Shown here piece by piece: positions 52,058-61,989 of a stretch of 64,000 bases of DNA. The notes beneath the pieces were generated by a model. It searched no databases and was not told where the DNA came from. It was given only the letters and a program-made list of their open reading frames with translations. Source of the stretch: Deltaproteobacteria bacterium (GTDB taxonomy: Bacteria; Myxococcota_C; UBA6777); contig PCBK01000130.1 of NCBI GenBank assembly GCA_002731275.1, positions 1 to 64,000 of the forward strand, given 5' to 3'. Both the position numbers and the translations under genes were made by a program. Each line of letters opens with the position of its first letter. Within the stretch, counting starts at the first letter, position 1.

Positions 52058-54250
52058 ATGAACGTCACCATTGAAAAAGCACGCGTGGGAGCCAACGAGC
52101 TGTCGATCGAGACAGGCGCCGTTGCTCGCCAAGCTGCCGGCGCAGTTGTCGTAAGAAGCGCCGACACTGTTGTACTTGTCACCGTCACGGGGACACGCTC
52201 TCCCAGGCCAGGAATGTCCTTCTTTCCATTGACCGTTGAGTACCGTGAGAGCGCATTCTCCGCAGGGAAAATCCCCGGTGGATTCTTCAAACGCGAAGGA
52301 CGCCCCGGCGAAAAAGAGATCCTGACGGCACGATGTATCGACCGTCCCATGCGCCCCCTCTTCCCCAAAGGATACCTCAACGAGGTCCAAATCTACGCAC
52401 AACCCCTCTCCATTGACCCCGCTTGTGACCCCGACGTCCTCGCGATCACTGGAGCCTCTGCGGCCCTCTCCATCTCCGACATCCCATGGGCTGGTCCCGT
52501 CGCCGGTGTCCGTGTCGTCCGCGTTGACGGAGAGTTGATCACAAACCCTGCCAAAGAGCAAACCGAAAAAGCTGACCTCAACCTCATCGTCGTCGCATCA
52601 CGTGACGCGATCGTCATGGTCGAAGGTGAAGCAAACGAAGTCCCCGAGCCCGAAGTCATCGAAGCGCTCCTCTTTGCACACGACGCAATCATCCCGCTCA
52701 TCGACATCCAAGAATCACTCGTCAAAAAAGTCGGTAAAGACAAATTCGAATTTGTCCCACCCGAACACGACGAATCATTCCTCAAGATCGTCAAAAAACA
52801 GTTCGCCAACGAGATCGAAACCGTTTGCACAACTGCCGACAAACAAGAGCGCAATGCAGCAGCACGTGAATTCAAAGAAGAAGTTCGTGAATTCTTCCTC
52901 AATGACCACTTCGATGGTGATGAGGACGCATACTCCGCAGCATACGATGATATCTCTTGGGCCATCGAAAAATCACGCAAAGAGTTTGTCCGCACACGCA
53001 TCCTCAAAGATGGCGCGCGGATCGATGGACGTGACCTTACAACGGTCCGCCCCATCGACATCAACCTTGGCTGGCTCCCCCGTGTTCACGGTACATCTCT
53101 CTTCACACGTGGTGAGACCCAAGCGTCTGTCACTGTCACCCTCGGGACACAAGAAGATGAGCAGAAGATCGAAGACTTTGTCATGGGCTCCCATTACAGA
53201 CGCTTCATGCTTCACTACAACTTCCCCCCATACAGTGTCGGTGAAGCACGCCCCATCCGTGGACCTGGTCGCCGCGAGATCGGACACGGAAACCTCGCTG
53301 CACGCTCCGTCGAACGCGTCGTTCCTGATTTTGAAACCTTCCCCTACACCATCCGCGTCGTCTCGGACATCACAGAATCCAACGGTTCGTCCTCTATGGC
53401 GTCCGTTTGTGGTGCATCCCTCGCGCTGATGGACGCAGGTGTTCCCATCACCGCACCTATCGCAGGTGTCGCGATGGGTCTCATCCAAGAAGGCGACGAC
53501 ATCGCGATCCTCACGGACATCCTCGGTGACGAAGACCACCTCGGTGACATGGACTTTAAAGTCACAGGGACCGAACAAGGTGTCTGCGCTATCCAGATGG
53601 ACATCAAGATCGAAGGACTCACCAGAGAAGTCTGGAGCCGCGCGCTTAACCAAGCTCGCGATGCACGTCTCCACGTGCTCAACGAGATGGCCAAAGCCAT
53701 CACCGCCTCACGTCCAGAGCTGTCCACCTTCGCACCGCGTATCGTCAGCATCTGGGTCAAACCAGATCGTATCCGCGACATCATCGGGCCCGGCGGAAAG
53801 ATGATCAAGAGCCTCACCGAGCAAACAGGTGTCAGCATCAACATCGAAGACTCTGGTCGTGTCAATATCGCTTCCCCCGACGAGAAAGCTTGTCAACACG
53901 CGATCGACCTCATCAAAGCGCTCACGCGTGAAGTCGAGATCGGAAAGATCTACCTCGGAACCGTCAAGTCCATCAAAGAATTTGGCGCCTTCGTCGAGAT
54001 CCTCCCCGGACAAGAAGGACTCCTTCACATCTCGCAACTTCACAGTGATCGTGTCGAACGTGTCACTGACATCCTCCAAGAAGGTGATGAAGTCCTCGTC
54101 AAAGTCCTTGAGATCGATTCCCAAGGAAAAATCCGACTCAGCCGTAAAGAGGCGATTCAGGAACAATCAGCTCGCATCGCAGAGCAAGAACAACCTGAAA
54201 TCCCTGTCGAAGTTGACGAAGAAAGCGAAGCTTCAGAAGCGACTGCATAA
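52058..54250 (+). CDS. pnp: Polynucleotide phosphorylase
   Basis: A 730-residue phosphorolytic 3'-5' exoribonuclease: two RNase PH-like domains ([70 protein letters not shown]), KH domain ([19 protein letters not shown]) and S1 domain ([21 protein letters not shown]), with an acidic tail. ATG at 52058 begins the conserved N-terminus ([19 protein letters not shown]); an in-frame ATG at 52028 lies inside the right-end-type hairpin and is less likely. AAAGG (52044-52048) serves as Shine-Dalgarno. dut follows after 8 nt. Confidence 0.97.
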   Translation: MNVTIEKARVGANELSIETGAVARQAAGAVVVRSADTVVLVTVTGTRSPRPGMSFFPLTVEYRESAFSAGKIPGGFFKREGRPGEKEILTARCIDRPMRPLFPKGYLNEVQIYAQPLSIDPACDPDVLAITGASAALSISDIPWAGPVAGVRVVRVDGELITNPAKEQTEKADLNLIVVASRDAIVMVEGEANEVPEPEVIEALLFAHDAIIPLIDIQESLVKKVGKDKFEFVPPEHDESFLKIVKKQFANEIETVCTTADKQERNAAAREFKEEVREFFLNDHFDGDEDAYSAAYDDISWAIEKSRKEFVRTRILKDGARIDGRDLTTVRPIDINLGWLPRVHGTSLFTRGETQASVTVTLGTQEDEQKIEDFVMGSHYRRFMLHYNFPPYSVGEARPIRGPGRREIGHGNLAARSVERVVPDFETFPYTIRVVSDITESNGSSSMASVCGASLALMDAGVPITAPIAGVAMGLIQEGDDIAILTDILGDEDHLGDMDFKVTGTEQGVCAIQMDIKIEGLTREVWSRALNQARDARLHVLNEMAKAITASRPELSTFAPRIVSIWVKPDRIRDIIGPGGKMIKSLTEQTGVSINIEDSGRVNIASPDEKACQHAIDLIKALTREVEIGKIYLGTVKSIKEFGAFVEILPGQEGLLHISQLHSDRVERVTDILQEGDEVLVKVLEIDSQGKIRLSRKEAIQEQSARIAEQEQPEIPVEVDEESEASEATA

Positions 54251-54258
54251 CATCTCCC

Positions 54259-54714
54259 ATGAAACACACCCTCCGTATCCCCATCAAATGGCTCGGTGAC
54301 GAGCCTCCCCTTTACCCTTCATTCCAAACACCACAATCGGCAGGTGTCGATCTTCTCGCACACATACAAGCACCGATGACACTTCAACCCATGGAACGCA
54401 AACTCATCCCCACAGGGATCGCGCTCGCGCTCCCCAATGGTTTCGAAGCGCAAGTGCGACCACGCAGTGGACTCGCGTGGAAGCATGGCCTGACCGTGCT
54501 CAACGCACCAGGTACCATCGATGCCGATTATCGCGGAGAGATCAAGGTCATCCTGATCAACCTCAGTGAGACCCCCTATACGATCACGCCAAACACACGC
54601 ATCGCCCAACTCGTCGTCGCACCTGTTACACAATTTGAATGGGAGCCTGTCGAGACACTCGACGAAACCAAACGCGGTGAAGGTGGCTTTGGAAGCACTG
54701 GTACACACTCATAA
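54259..54714 (+). CDS. dut: dUTP diphosphatase (dUTPase)
   Basis: 151 residues with the five trimeric-dUTPase motifs: AGVDLLA (1), [12 protein letters not shown] (2), [13 protein letters not shown] (3), [10 protein letters not shown] (4) and [10 protein letters not shown] (5). It hydrolyses dUTP to dUMP, keeping uracil out of DNA and feeding thymidylate synthesis. It starts 8 nt after pnp, so rpsO, pnp and dut form one unit. The gene converges with the MEMO-family gene. Confidence 0.95.
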   Translation: MKHTLRIPIKWLGDEPPLYPSFQTPQSAGVDLLAHIQAPMTLQPMERKLIPTGIALALPNGFEAQVRPRSGLAWKHGLTVLNAPGTIDADYRGEIKVILINLSETPYTITPNTRIAQLVVAPVTQFEWEPVETLDETKRGEGGFGSTGTHS

Positions 54715-54771
54715 TTCCCCTCGATCCCCTTTTCTCCCCATTCAACCCAAAACAACAGTCTCGACTTCGCC

Positions 54772-56013
54772 TCAAGCAGCCGCTTCGGCCCCCTGAAACA
54801 GGATAGAAGCAAAGCTGACAGCGGAGCCCGTTTCTGCCTCATGCCACACGCCATACCGCGCGACGTGACCTTTAATATCAGGTAACGCACCGAGTAAACA
54901 AGACATCGAAGAGAAACCACACACGTTGTAAAAGTCCATCACGCGGCGACTTTCCTTCCATAATGCGTCCAAACTGCCGACCTCAAGCGCTTTGAGCAGG
55001 TTGGTATCGTGTGCGCGCGCTGCATTCTCCATCATCTCACCTGTGTAAGGATGACCAAACTTGAGCCCAACGTGGCAAAAGTCAACCGCCGCCACTACAA
55101 GCGTTTTGGGCGTCAAGAGACTCGACAGCGCCTTCAAAAAAGGTTCGACTCCCTCGATATCTGTCGGGACTTGGCAATCTTCTAGATGTGCACTCATCGA
55201 CCCACACAGCACAGGAACGATAGGTGTCTCTGGATTCTGAAGGACACGCTGTAAGAAAGGAATTTGAAACTCGATGGAATGTTCGCGGCTATGTGCAAAA
55301 TCCCTGTCATCAAGAAGCGCTCCCGCAGCCTCTCGCAAAACAGCAACCGCTTCAGTATCGCATGGCATCGTCCCAAGCGGTGTTTCATAGTCTTTATTCG
55401 TTAGAGAGAACATCCCCTGCCGGAGCTGGTGACCTGTCCCGAGGATGATCACTCTCTCGACATCAAGCCCTTGTAATGCCTTGTAAGTGAGGGCATAGGA
55501 CTTGCTCTCCACACGCAGATCCAAATGGGGCGCGACGACAGCGACGAGTGAATCAGCTTCAACAGTGGGCGGATCCACTTGTTCCAACAGTGAATCGACC
55601 CAGCGCGTGAGCTCCTCTTTGTCTTCGGGATATGAAACACCAGCGTGGAAAGGCAGCCTTGTTGGCGCATCTTCGAAGCGCTGGATCATCTCCTCGACAA
55701 AAGCCAAGTAACGCTCATCTTCGAGCAAGTGAGACTGACGAAAGGTCTGGATCACTTCGAGGATTTGAGAGATTTCAACCCCAACAGCGCGGTATTGTTG
55801 CCTGAGGATATCGAGAATATTCTCCACAGAGCGCTCTCCATCGAGGAGCTGCAAAATCATAAATGCCCCTTGCGAGAGGACCATCGGCTCCTCTTGGATC
55901 TGCAAGGGATCGTTGACCAAAATGAACGAATCTCCTTCGAGATCGACAGGCTGAAAATCCAGGTCGTCTCGGTATCGAGGTGGTATGTTTCCAGGTTGCG
56001 TATCTATCGTCAT
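54772..56013 (-). CDS. MEMO-family (AmmeMemoRadiSam system protein B-like) protein with N-terminal PqqD-like domain
   Basis: Residues ~1-120 resemble a small winged-helix/PqqD-type module (LSQGAFMILQLLDGERSVENILDIL). The rest is a MEMO-type fold (VAVVAPHLDLRVESKSYALTYKAL, VIILGTGHQL, SREHSIEFQIPFLQ, VVAAVDFCHVG), structurally related to extradiol dioxygenases, with HSIEFQ and DFCH holding likely metal ligands. In the AmmeMemoRadiSam system this protein accompanies a radical SAM enzyme and an AMMECR1-like protein; neither is next to it here. ATG at 56013 lacks a strong Shine-Dalgarno. Confidence 0.85.
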   Translation of the reverse strand: MTIDTQPGNIPPRYRDDLDFQPVDLEGDSFILVNDPLQIQEEPMVLSQGAFMILQLLDGERSVENILDILRQQYRAVGVEISQILEVIQTFRQSHLLEDERYLAFVEEMIQRFEDAPTRLPFHAGVSYPEDKEELTRWVDSLLEQVDPPTVEADSLVAVVAPHLDLRVESKSYALTYKALQGLDVERVIILGTGHQLRQGMFSLTNKDYETPLGTMPCDTEAVAVLREAAGALLDDRDFAHSREHSIEFQIPFLQRVLQNPETPIVPVLCGSMSAHLEDCQVPTDIEGVEPFLKALSSLLTPKTLVVAAVDFCHVGLKFGHPYTGEMMENAARAHDTNLLKALEVGSLDALWKESRRVMDFYNVCGFSSMSCLLGALPDIKGHVARYGVWHEAETGSAVSFASILFQGAEAAA

Positions 56014-56047
56014 CGGCGAGCGTTCCTTTCAGCAAAACAGCGAACGA

Positions 56048-57214
56048 TTAGGCATTTGCTTCGTAACAGAGAGTCGCGTAGTTGGCCATCACTTCAGGGT
56101 CAAGTGCGATCCCCAAGCCAGGAGTTTGGGGGACCAACAAGGAGCCGTCGTCTTGGATCTCGATGGGAGATAGCAAGAGCGCGTCACGAATCTCAGGCGT
56201 CCAGATACCTGGTTCAAACGGAAATTCATAGAAAAACTTTGACGGCCACGCTGCGTATACATGCAGGTTCACCAACAAGGACAATCCATTATGCCCACTA
56301 CTTGGCGTAAAGTGAAGCTCTCTTCTCCAACAAGCGTCCATCACCTGCACCGCTGTAGAGATCCCTCCGGCGATGGTCGCGTCAGGTTGGAAGATATCGA
56401 GTGAACCTTTGTCGATAAAGACTTTGAACTCATGCCACCCAGCGTTCATCTCGCCACCTGCGATGGGGATCGGTGACTCACTGCGAAGCACCGCAAAGTC
56501 GTCATACGCGTGCATATCAACAGGTTCTTCCAACCACTCGATCACGAGCTCTTGCATGGCAGCAAGTTCACCAAGAGCTTGGGGGAGCTTCCACAATGGC
56601 GGCTCTTTGTCACCCTTCCAAAAGCGACGTCCTTGATCGGCGTCGAGCATCAAAGCCAACCCTGGACCAGCACACAGGCGCACCTCGCGACACAACTTGC
56701 GATCCTCTTTGAGCTCGCCACCAAGACGCAGCTTCATCGCGTTGAAGCCCTTCTCCTGGATGGTCTCCAAAGAACGTAGTCGCTCGTCGGTGGGGAGATG
56801 TTGGATCGTTGAACAATAGACAGGGACGGATTCGACAGTGGTATTGGAGGCACCAAAGTCCAAAAGTTGGTAGACTGGTTTTTGCTCGATCTTACCCCGA
56901 AGATCCCAAAAGGCAGGCTCGATCCAGTAGGCAGGCATTCCTCTCCACGCGATCTCTTTGAGTCGCCTGTGGATCGTCCCCAAGTCGAGAGGATCGACCC
57001 CGAGAAAAGACTCTTCGAGCCAGGGACCGAGCGCGTTTCGCTCTTCTCCCATCACCCAGCCAGCCGAGATGCCTTCGAGACCATCATCGGTGGTCAAACG
57101 GATCAGACTCATGCGTTGGTGGGTTTGTGTATATCCCCGATACCAAGCTGGGGAGATAGGGTTGGGTAATGGAATGCTCACGTAAAAGAGCTCTATTTTT
57201 TGAATGGTACTCAT
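56048..57214 (-). CDS. Enolase-superfamily (mandelate racemase/muconate-lactonising type) enzyme
   Basis: An alpha/beta N-terminal capping domain (IQKIELFYVSIPLPNPISPAWY) and a barrel with the superfamily marks: MKLRLG on strand 2, LMLDADQGRR with the first metal ligand, IEWLEEPV with the second, and IPIAGGEMN with the third. The end of the barrel reads FTPSSGHNGLS. Members include dipeptide epimerases, N-acylamino-acid racemases and o-succinylbenzoate synthase; this one cannot be assigned. ATG at 57214 is chosen for the conserved start (STIQKIELF). It lies 34 nt upstream of the MEMO gene, possibly one unit. Confidence 0.85.
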   Translation of the reverse strand: MSTIQKIELFYVSIPLPNPISPAWYRGYTQTHQRMSLIRLTTDDGLEGISAGWVMGEERNALGPWLEESFLGVDPLDLGTIHRRLKEIAWRGMPAYWIEPAFWDLRGKIEQKPVYQLLDFGASNTTVESVPVYCSTIQHLPTDERLRSLETIQEKGFNAMKLRLGGELKEDRKLCREVRLCAGPGLALMLDADQGRRFWKGDKEPPLWKLPQALGELAAMQELVIEWLEEPVDMHAYDDFAVLRSESPIPIAGGEMNAGWHEFKVFIDKGSLDIFQPDATIAGGISTAVQVMDACWRRELHFTPSSGHNGLSLLVNLHVYAAWPSKFFYEFPFEPGIWTPEIRDALLLSPIEIQDDGSLLVPQTPGLGIALDPEVMANYATLCYEANA

Positions 57215-57374
57215 ACGATTCCCCATCGTGTCGGGCATCAAAAGAAACGATCGAAGCATCACGTCAGCTCCAACGAAAGAAAATCAATCTCGCTGGAGTC
57301 CCACAGGAGCAGAGCCATTGACGGTCGATCAAAGGTTGTCGTGGGTGGGTGCTTGCAGGACTGACAGTCTTTAC

Positions 57375-57398
57375 TATACTTATTCTCAGGATGAGAAT
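57375..57398 (+). promoter_or_regulatory. Candidate promoter and palindromic operator in front of the helicase gene
   Basis: A -10-like TATACT (57375-57380) is followed immediately by the perfect palindrome ATTCTCA-GGA-TGAGAAT (57382-57398), placed where RNA polymerase starts. The region is divergent (enolase-type gene to the left, helicase to the right). The operator could silence either or both; the binding protein is unknown. Confidence 0.5.
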
Positions 57399-57443
57399 GC
57401 AATATAGCCACACAAAGCGCACCCGAAAAGAAAGCAAGTCAAC

Positions 57444-59000
57444 ATGAGTCAACGCCCGGTACAGCGGTTATCTGCCATCATTGAGGGGGAAATTGAATTA
57501 CCTCCAGCGCCAGCTCTCGGTCGCATACGCCGGGATCTTCTTGGGAAGCTGACGTTTGAAAATGCGGCGTGGAAAAAGAAGATGACACGCGGACATGCGT
57601 TGGACAACACACCCCGACACCGCCACGCATTCAAGCGTTTATCGACTGGCGGCATCCGGATCGCAAGAGGTGCATGGCGGATTCTCCAAGAGATCGCCAA
57701 AGAACACAATGTCGAGATCGATTGGGACGCACGTGTACTTTCTTCAGAGGAACGTCCCGCGACATTTGACTTTAAAGCGACCTTACGTCCTTACCAAGAG
57801 GGCGCTGTCCAGGCCGCGATCGCCTCGCGAGGCGGCGTAATAGTGGTCCCGACAGGCGGTGGAAAAACGGTCATCGCCTTCGGCCTCGCAGCAGCCCTAC
57901 AAACGGAAACCTTGTTTATCGTACACACCCGCGAACTGCTACGCCAAACCGTTGAATCCGCGAAGAAATTCCTCGGTGTGGAGCCGGGAATTATCGGCGC
58001 GGGCAAGTGGTCCCCTGCGCCCTTTACTGTCGCCTTGATCCAGACGCTCGCACGTCGAGACCTCGAAGAGATCAGTGATCGTTTTGGTCTCGTGATCGTC
58101 GATGAGGCCCATCACGCCCCTGCACAATCGTACTTCGATGTCCTACCAAACTTCCCTGCACGCCACCGCGTCGCGCTCACAGCGACCCCTTACAGAAAAG
58201 ATGGTATGCACCACATGCTCTGGCTGCAATTCGGCGAGATTGTCTACCGCATCCACAAACACGACCTCGAAGAGCACGGTAACCTGCTCACCCCCACCTT
58301 CTTCCCGATCAAGACGAAGTTTACCTACGATTACAAAGACGATTTCCCCGCGATGATCTCTGCCCTATGCCGCAACCCCGCGCGTCAACGCCTCGTCCTC
58401 GAAACGATCGTCAACACACACCGCCCTGGCGGTTGCTCACTCGTCCTCACAGAGCGCGTCGAACACTGCAAAAAGCTCACCGCTGCGTTGGAAAAACAGC
58501 AGCTCCCTGTCGTGATGCTGCATGGTCAACTCAGCAGCAAAATCCGCACGGAGACGCTCGAAAAACTCAAGGAACAAGAGGCCGAGTTACTCGTCGCGAC
58601 GCTTTCATTGATCGGTGAGGGATGGGACCACCCCCCTCTCGACACACTCTACCTCACCGTCCCCAACGGCAATCGCACCAAAACAACACAGGCACTCGGA
58701 CGTATCCTGCGTCCCTGGCCCAACAAACCGACACCACGCGTGTTTGACTTTATCGATCTTGAGATCGGCCTCTTGCGCCATCATTGGAGCGTTCGAAGTC
58801 GTGTCTACGGACTCTCACGAGAAGAGAGCCAAAGTATCCTGTGGAAACAAAAGAGAAGCGACAAACGCCCACAAGCCCCAACGCAGCCACGCCCAGACTT
58901 CCTCAATATGATCAAAGCCGTATCTCGCGGCGACTTCGACTCTGCTGAAACAATCCTCACCTCCACCTCCAAACCAAAAAAATCGAAAGATTCACGATAG
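57444..59000 (+). CDS. SF2 helicase, XPB/RadD-like
   Basis: 518 residues. ATP-binding motif I VPTGGGKT (about 135-142), DEAH box VDEAHHAP (about 218), motif III LTATPYRKDG, helicase C-domain motifs GEGWDHPPLD and QALGRILRP. The N-terminal ~100 residues hold a basic, Arg-rich region (RRDLLGKLTFENAAWKKKM) like those of XPB-type helicases. It unwinds or translocates DNA using ATP, probably in repair. SspB starts 16 nt downstream, presumably co-transcribed. A palindromic site upstream suggests control. Confidence 0.88.
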   Translation: MSQRPVQRLSAIIEGEIELPPAPALGRIRRDLLGKLTFENAAWKKKMTRGHALDNTPRHRHAFKRLSTGGIRIARGAWRILQEIAKEHNVEIDWDARVLSSEERPATFDFKATLRPYQEGAVQAAIASRGGVIVVPTGGGKTVIAFGLAAALQTETLFIVHTRELLRQTVESAKKFLGVEPGIIGAGKWSPAPFTVALIQTLARRDLEEISDRFGLVIVDEAHHAPAQSYFDVLPNFPARHRVALTATPYRKDGMHHMLWLQFGEIVYRIHKHDLEEHGNLLTPTFFPIKTKFTYDYKDDFPAMISALCRNPARQRLVLETIVNTHRPGGCSLVLTERVEHCKKLTAALEKQQLPVVMLHGQLSSKIRTETLEKLKEQEAELLVATLSLIGEGWDHPPLDTLYLTVPNGNRTKTTQALGRILRPWPNKPTPRVFDFIDLEIGLLRHHWSVRSRVYGLSREESQSILWKQKRSDKRPQAPTQPRPDFLNMIKAVSRGDFDSAETILTSTSKPKKSKDSR

Positions 59001-59016
59001 GAGCGCACTAAAGCAC

Positions 59017-59592
59017 ATGACATCATCCTCTGAGAAAATGACCATCCTCCTCGAAATGCTCGAACAGCAGTTGACCATGCTCCACATTGATGCCCGTCGC
59101 CCTGAGGTCCGTGTCCCCGATCACCTCCTCGGCAATCCCAATCTCTGTATCAATCTCAGTTATCGCTTTCGACTCCCTGACCTCCACATCGACGAAGAAG
59201 GTGTCAGCGCCACCCTCAGCTTCCAACAAATCCCTTTTCATTGTTACATCCCCTTCGACGCGATCTGGGCTCTCTCCTTTCCCAGCACATCAGAGCAGCG
59301 TCTGTTTATCGACTCTGCACCCAAAGAGTACCTCCTCTCCCTGCTCTTCGAGCGAACACTCTCCGAAGATGAAGCTGCTGAAGAAACAGACACAACAACA
59401 CCCTCTCCTCAGCTCGCAGTCGCCCCACAGCTCGCGGCTGAACCCATCGATTCACAACCAGTACAAAAGAGTAAACCCGCGCTGCGTCTCGTGACGAGCG
59501 AAGTCGACACCCCACCACCAACTGACGAGACACCACAAAAACCAGCCCCAAAGAGACCGACCCTCCGCCTGATCAAAAATGAAGAGAGCTAA
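59017..59592 (+). CDS. sspB: SspB-like ClpXP adaptor
   Basis: Residues ~25-115 match the SspB substrate-binding domain: VPDHLLGNPNLCINLSYRF, ATLSFQQIPFHCYIPFDAIWALSF. The rest is an unstructured acidic then Pro-rich tail (VAPQLAAEPIDSQPVQK) ending in a basic segment (RPTLRLIKNEES), which resembles the C-terminal ClpX-binding tail. SspB delivers ssrA-tagged and other proteins to ClpXP. AGGAGCG precedes the ATG. It follows the helicase gene by 16 nt. Confidence 0.85.
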   Translation: MTSSSEKMTILLEMLEQQLTMLHIDARRPEVRVPDHLLGNPNLCINLSYRFRLPDLHIDEEGVSATLSFQQIPFHCYIPFDAIWALSFPSTSEQRLFIDSAPKEYLLSLLFERTLSEDEAAEETDTTTPSPQLAVAPQLAAEPIDSQPVQKSKPALRLVTSEVDTPPPTDETPQKPAPKRPTLRLIKNEES

Positions 59593-59615
59593 ACTCCCCT
59601 CTCACCCACTTGCAT

Positions 59616-61817
59616 TCACTGGTAAAATCGAACTCGACAGGGAAGAATGTGTCCCTCGCGTCCTTCGAGCTTCGGCATCATCGGTACCCACCAACGCCCA
59701 TGCTCTAACGCCTGCCACTTGAGTCGACAGGGCTGGTAGCCTTTTCGCCGCAACACAAAGCTCGACTCCGTTTTCCACTTTCTCCACACGCGCAAAGGCG
59801 TCGTCCCCACACGCTGTTGCCCTGCATACACGACCACAGATGACGGACTCGAATACAGACGTAATTGCACCTTTGTCAGCTTCTTCAGGAAGTGGACTGC
59901 TCTGATCCGCTCAGGCGCAGACATGTCTTTCTCAATATCGAGATACATCTGAAGGTGCAGCGCTGCCCTCTGACACGCACCAATCGAAGACGGCATCCGC
60001 ATTTTCAAGCAGCTCATGTTTTTCATCAACAAGTGCCCCAACCTATAGTGACCTCCGGCGTGATGAGGTGACAACTGGATGGTCCGTTGAAACAAGCGAA
60101 TCGCTTTGTTATACGCCTGATTCTCTTCGGCTCTCACGCCCTTCAAGAAGATCTCGGACGCCTTGATCTTGTTCAACGCCAAGAGCGCCCGACCTGGAAC
60201 TTTGGCACGACGACGAGGCTGTGGTCTCACAGTCATCACAACAGGTTCGATCAGCGCGCGCTTGTCAGGAAGAGTCCTCTCAACACGCCGCGCGACCACA
60301 CGGCGAACAGGAAGCACAACGCTCTTTCCAACCACACGTGTGATCACGCGGCGTAGAGGCACACTTGAGCGCTTGACTTTACGCGCAGGTGCCTTCGTGT
60401 TGTTCCGTCCACGAGTTGAGGCGTGGGAGAGTCGTTGGTTCACGAATGTATGTTGGTGGGAGAGCCGATTCCAAAGCCAAGCCACACCAAAGCCACTCAT
60501 CAACACCAGCAAACCGATCAGCACAAAAAACAAAGACCTCGCCTCCGAAGAGGTCTCCTGCCCCACAGTGTGCGCGAGTGTCAAAGCATCATGTCTGACC
60601 GCTTGGCTGCTGTGGTCAGGAGTCATTTGAAGCTCCTCCTGCGACGGTGTTGTGTCGACAACAGGTGCTGGTGTCGAGGAAGGCGTGGGCACGTAGAGTG
60701 GAGGTTTGTCTGGGAACGCCGGTGTGAGAAAGGCGTCTGTGGGTCTAGCGTGAGGACTCTCTTCTTGTGTATGCCCGGCGACATCTTCTTTTACGACTCT
60801 CTCACTGACTGGCTGGCTGGGTGTCTCTTTGTGGCGGGAAACGTCTTGTACAACGGCGACATGAGCATCAGAAGAGTGGAGCGGAAAGAACCCAACATCC
60901 TGAAGCACAGGGGCAAAGACCTTGTGGATCTCGTCGATAAAGTCGGAGGCCTTGGAAAATCTCTCGGCGCTATCTTTTTGCACAGCCCGCTCAACAAGCG
61001 CCTGGATCTCTGGTGAGAAATCAAGATCAGGCCGCAACTCTTTGAGGGAAGGTGCCGCCATGTAACATTGTTTGAAGCAGATCTCTTGTGAGTTTTCACC
61101 GTCAAACAGGTACTCGCCTGTCAACAACCACGCGAGGATAACCCCTGCAGCGTAAAGATCTGAGTGAGGACCAATCTGATCGCGCTTACACTCGATCTGT
61201 TCGGGGGACATAAAATGGGGCGTCCCCATCGCAATGCCTGTGTGCGTAAGCTGTTCATTCCCTTCAGACCAGGCGATCCCAAAGTCGAGGAGCTTGAGCA
61301 CTTCGGCATCGTGTTCCTGGACAACGCGCAAATTTTGGGGCTTGAGATCACGGTGGACGATTCCACTTTGATGAACGGAATCAAGCGCATCCAAGAGTTG
61401 CAAGAAGAGCGGAAGCCAACGTTTGATGGGGAATGTCGTCTCGGGATGTTTGAGCAGCAGGTGGTTGAGATCTTCCCCTTCGAGCCACTCCATCACGATG
61501 TAAAAGCCCAACCTCTCACAATACCCGTGATCGAAGATCCGCACGATGTGAGGATGTTGCAGTGTTTGTAGGACTTCAATTTCACGAAGAAAACGCTCTT
61601 TGGCGCGCTCCTGGGACATGATATGTTTGTGCATCACTTTGATCGCCACAGGATACCCTGTGCGACGATTGCGACCTCTGTATACAGCACCAAAGCCACC
61701 CTCTTTGATCGAACGCTGGAGAGAAAAAACCCCCAAGCTTCCTAAATATAGGGCACACTCTCGACAGTATTTGTCTTGCGCCAGATTGGACGCCTGGCAT
61801 TGTGGGCAAAGCATCAT
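59616..61817 (-). CDS. Transmembrane Ser/Thr protein kinase with N-terminal zinc ribbon, TPR and PEGA-like domain
   Basis: Zinc ribbon CPQC-x(11)-CREC at about residues 4-22, kinase domain at about 28-300 (IKEGGFGAVYRGR, VAIKVMH, HRDLKPQN, DFG), a long Ser/Thr/Pro-rich linker (about 310-410), membrane helix (LFFVLIGLLVLMSGFGVAWLW), a basic region, TPR-like helices (AYNKAIRLFQRTIQLSPHHAGGHYRLGHLL) and a PEGA-type end (LRLYSSPSSVVVYAGQQRVGTTPL). The start is taken at one of two adjacent ATGs (61817/61814); an upstream in-frame start at 61844 is possible. It is divergent from an FHA/sigma-54 activator gene, the likely downstream partner. Confidence 0.85.
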   Translation of the reverse strand: MMLCPQCQASNLAQDKYCRECALYLGSLGVFSLQRSIKEGGFGAVYRGRNRRTGYPVAIKVMHKHIMSQERAKERFLREIEVLQTLQHPHIVRIFDHGYCERLGFYIVMEWLEGEDLNHLLLKHPETTFPIKRWLPLFLQLLDALDSVHQSGIVHRDLKPQNLRVVQEHDAEVLKLLDFGIAWSEGNEQLTHTGIAMGTPHFMSPEQIECKRDQIGPHSDLYAAGVILAWLLTGEYLFDGENSQEICFKQCYMAAPSLKELRPDLDFSPEIQALVERAVQKDSAERFSKASDFIDEIHKVFAPVLQDVGFFPLHSSDAHVAVVQDVSRHKETPSQPVSERVVKEDVAGHTQEESPHARPTDAFLTPAFPDKPPLYVPTPSSTPAPVVDTTPSQEELQMTPDHSSQAVRHDALTLAHTVGQETSSEARSLFFVLIGLLVLMSGFGVAWLWNRLSHQHTFVNQRLSHASTRGRNNTKAPARKVKRSSVPLRRVITRVVGKSVVLPVRRVVARRVERTLPDKRALIEPVVMTVRPQPRRRAKVPGRALLALNKIKASEIFLKGVRAEENQAYNKAIRLFQRTIQLSPHHAGGHYRLGHLLMKNMSCLKMRMPSSIGACQRAALHLQMYLDIEKDMSAPERIRAVHFLKKLTKVQLRLYSSPSSVVVYAGQQRVGTTPLRVWRKWKTESSFVLRRKGYQPCRLKWQALEHGRWWVPMMPKLEGREGHILPCRVRFYQ

Positions 61818-61989
61818 GCTCTCCATAAGTGAACTTAAGTCCACCCTACACTGTAGTTTGACTGTCCGATGGATGCAAGCTCTTGCAAACTTTCGTATGT
61901 GTCACAAGACAAGAATCATTGCAACGAGTCTTCGTCTTTTGTATCGTATCAGCAATTGTGTTCCACATAACCAAAAAGGTGAGTCTACA

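Noticed and set aside
61600-61989. N-terminal extension of the sigma-54 activator
   Set aside because: It is antisense to the kinase N-terminus; the GTG at 61990 has a proper ribosome-binding site directly before the FHA domain.
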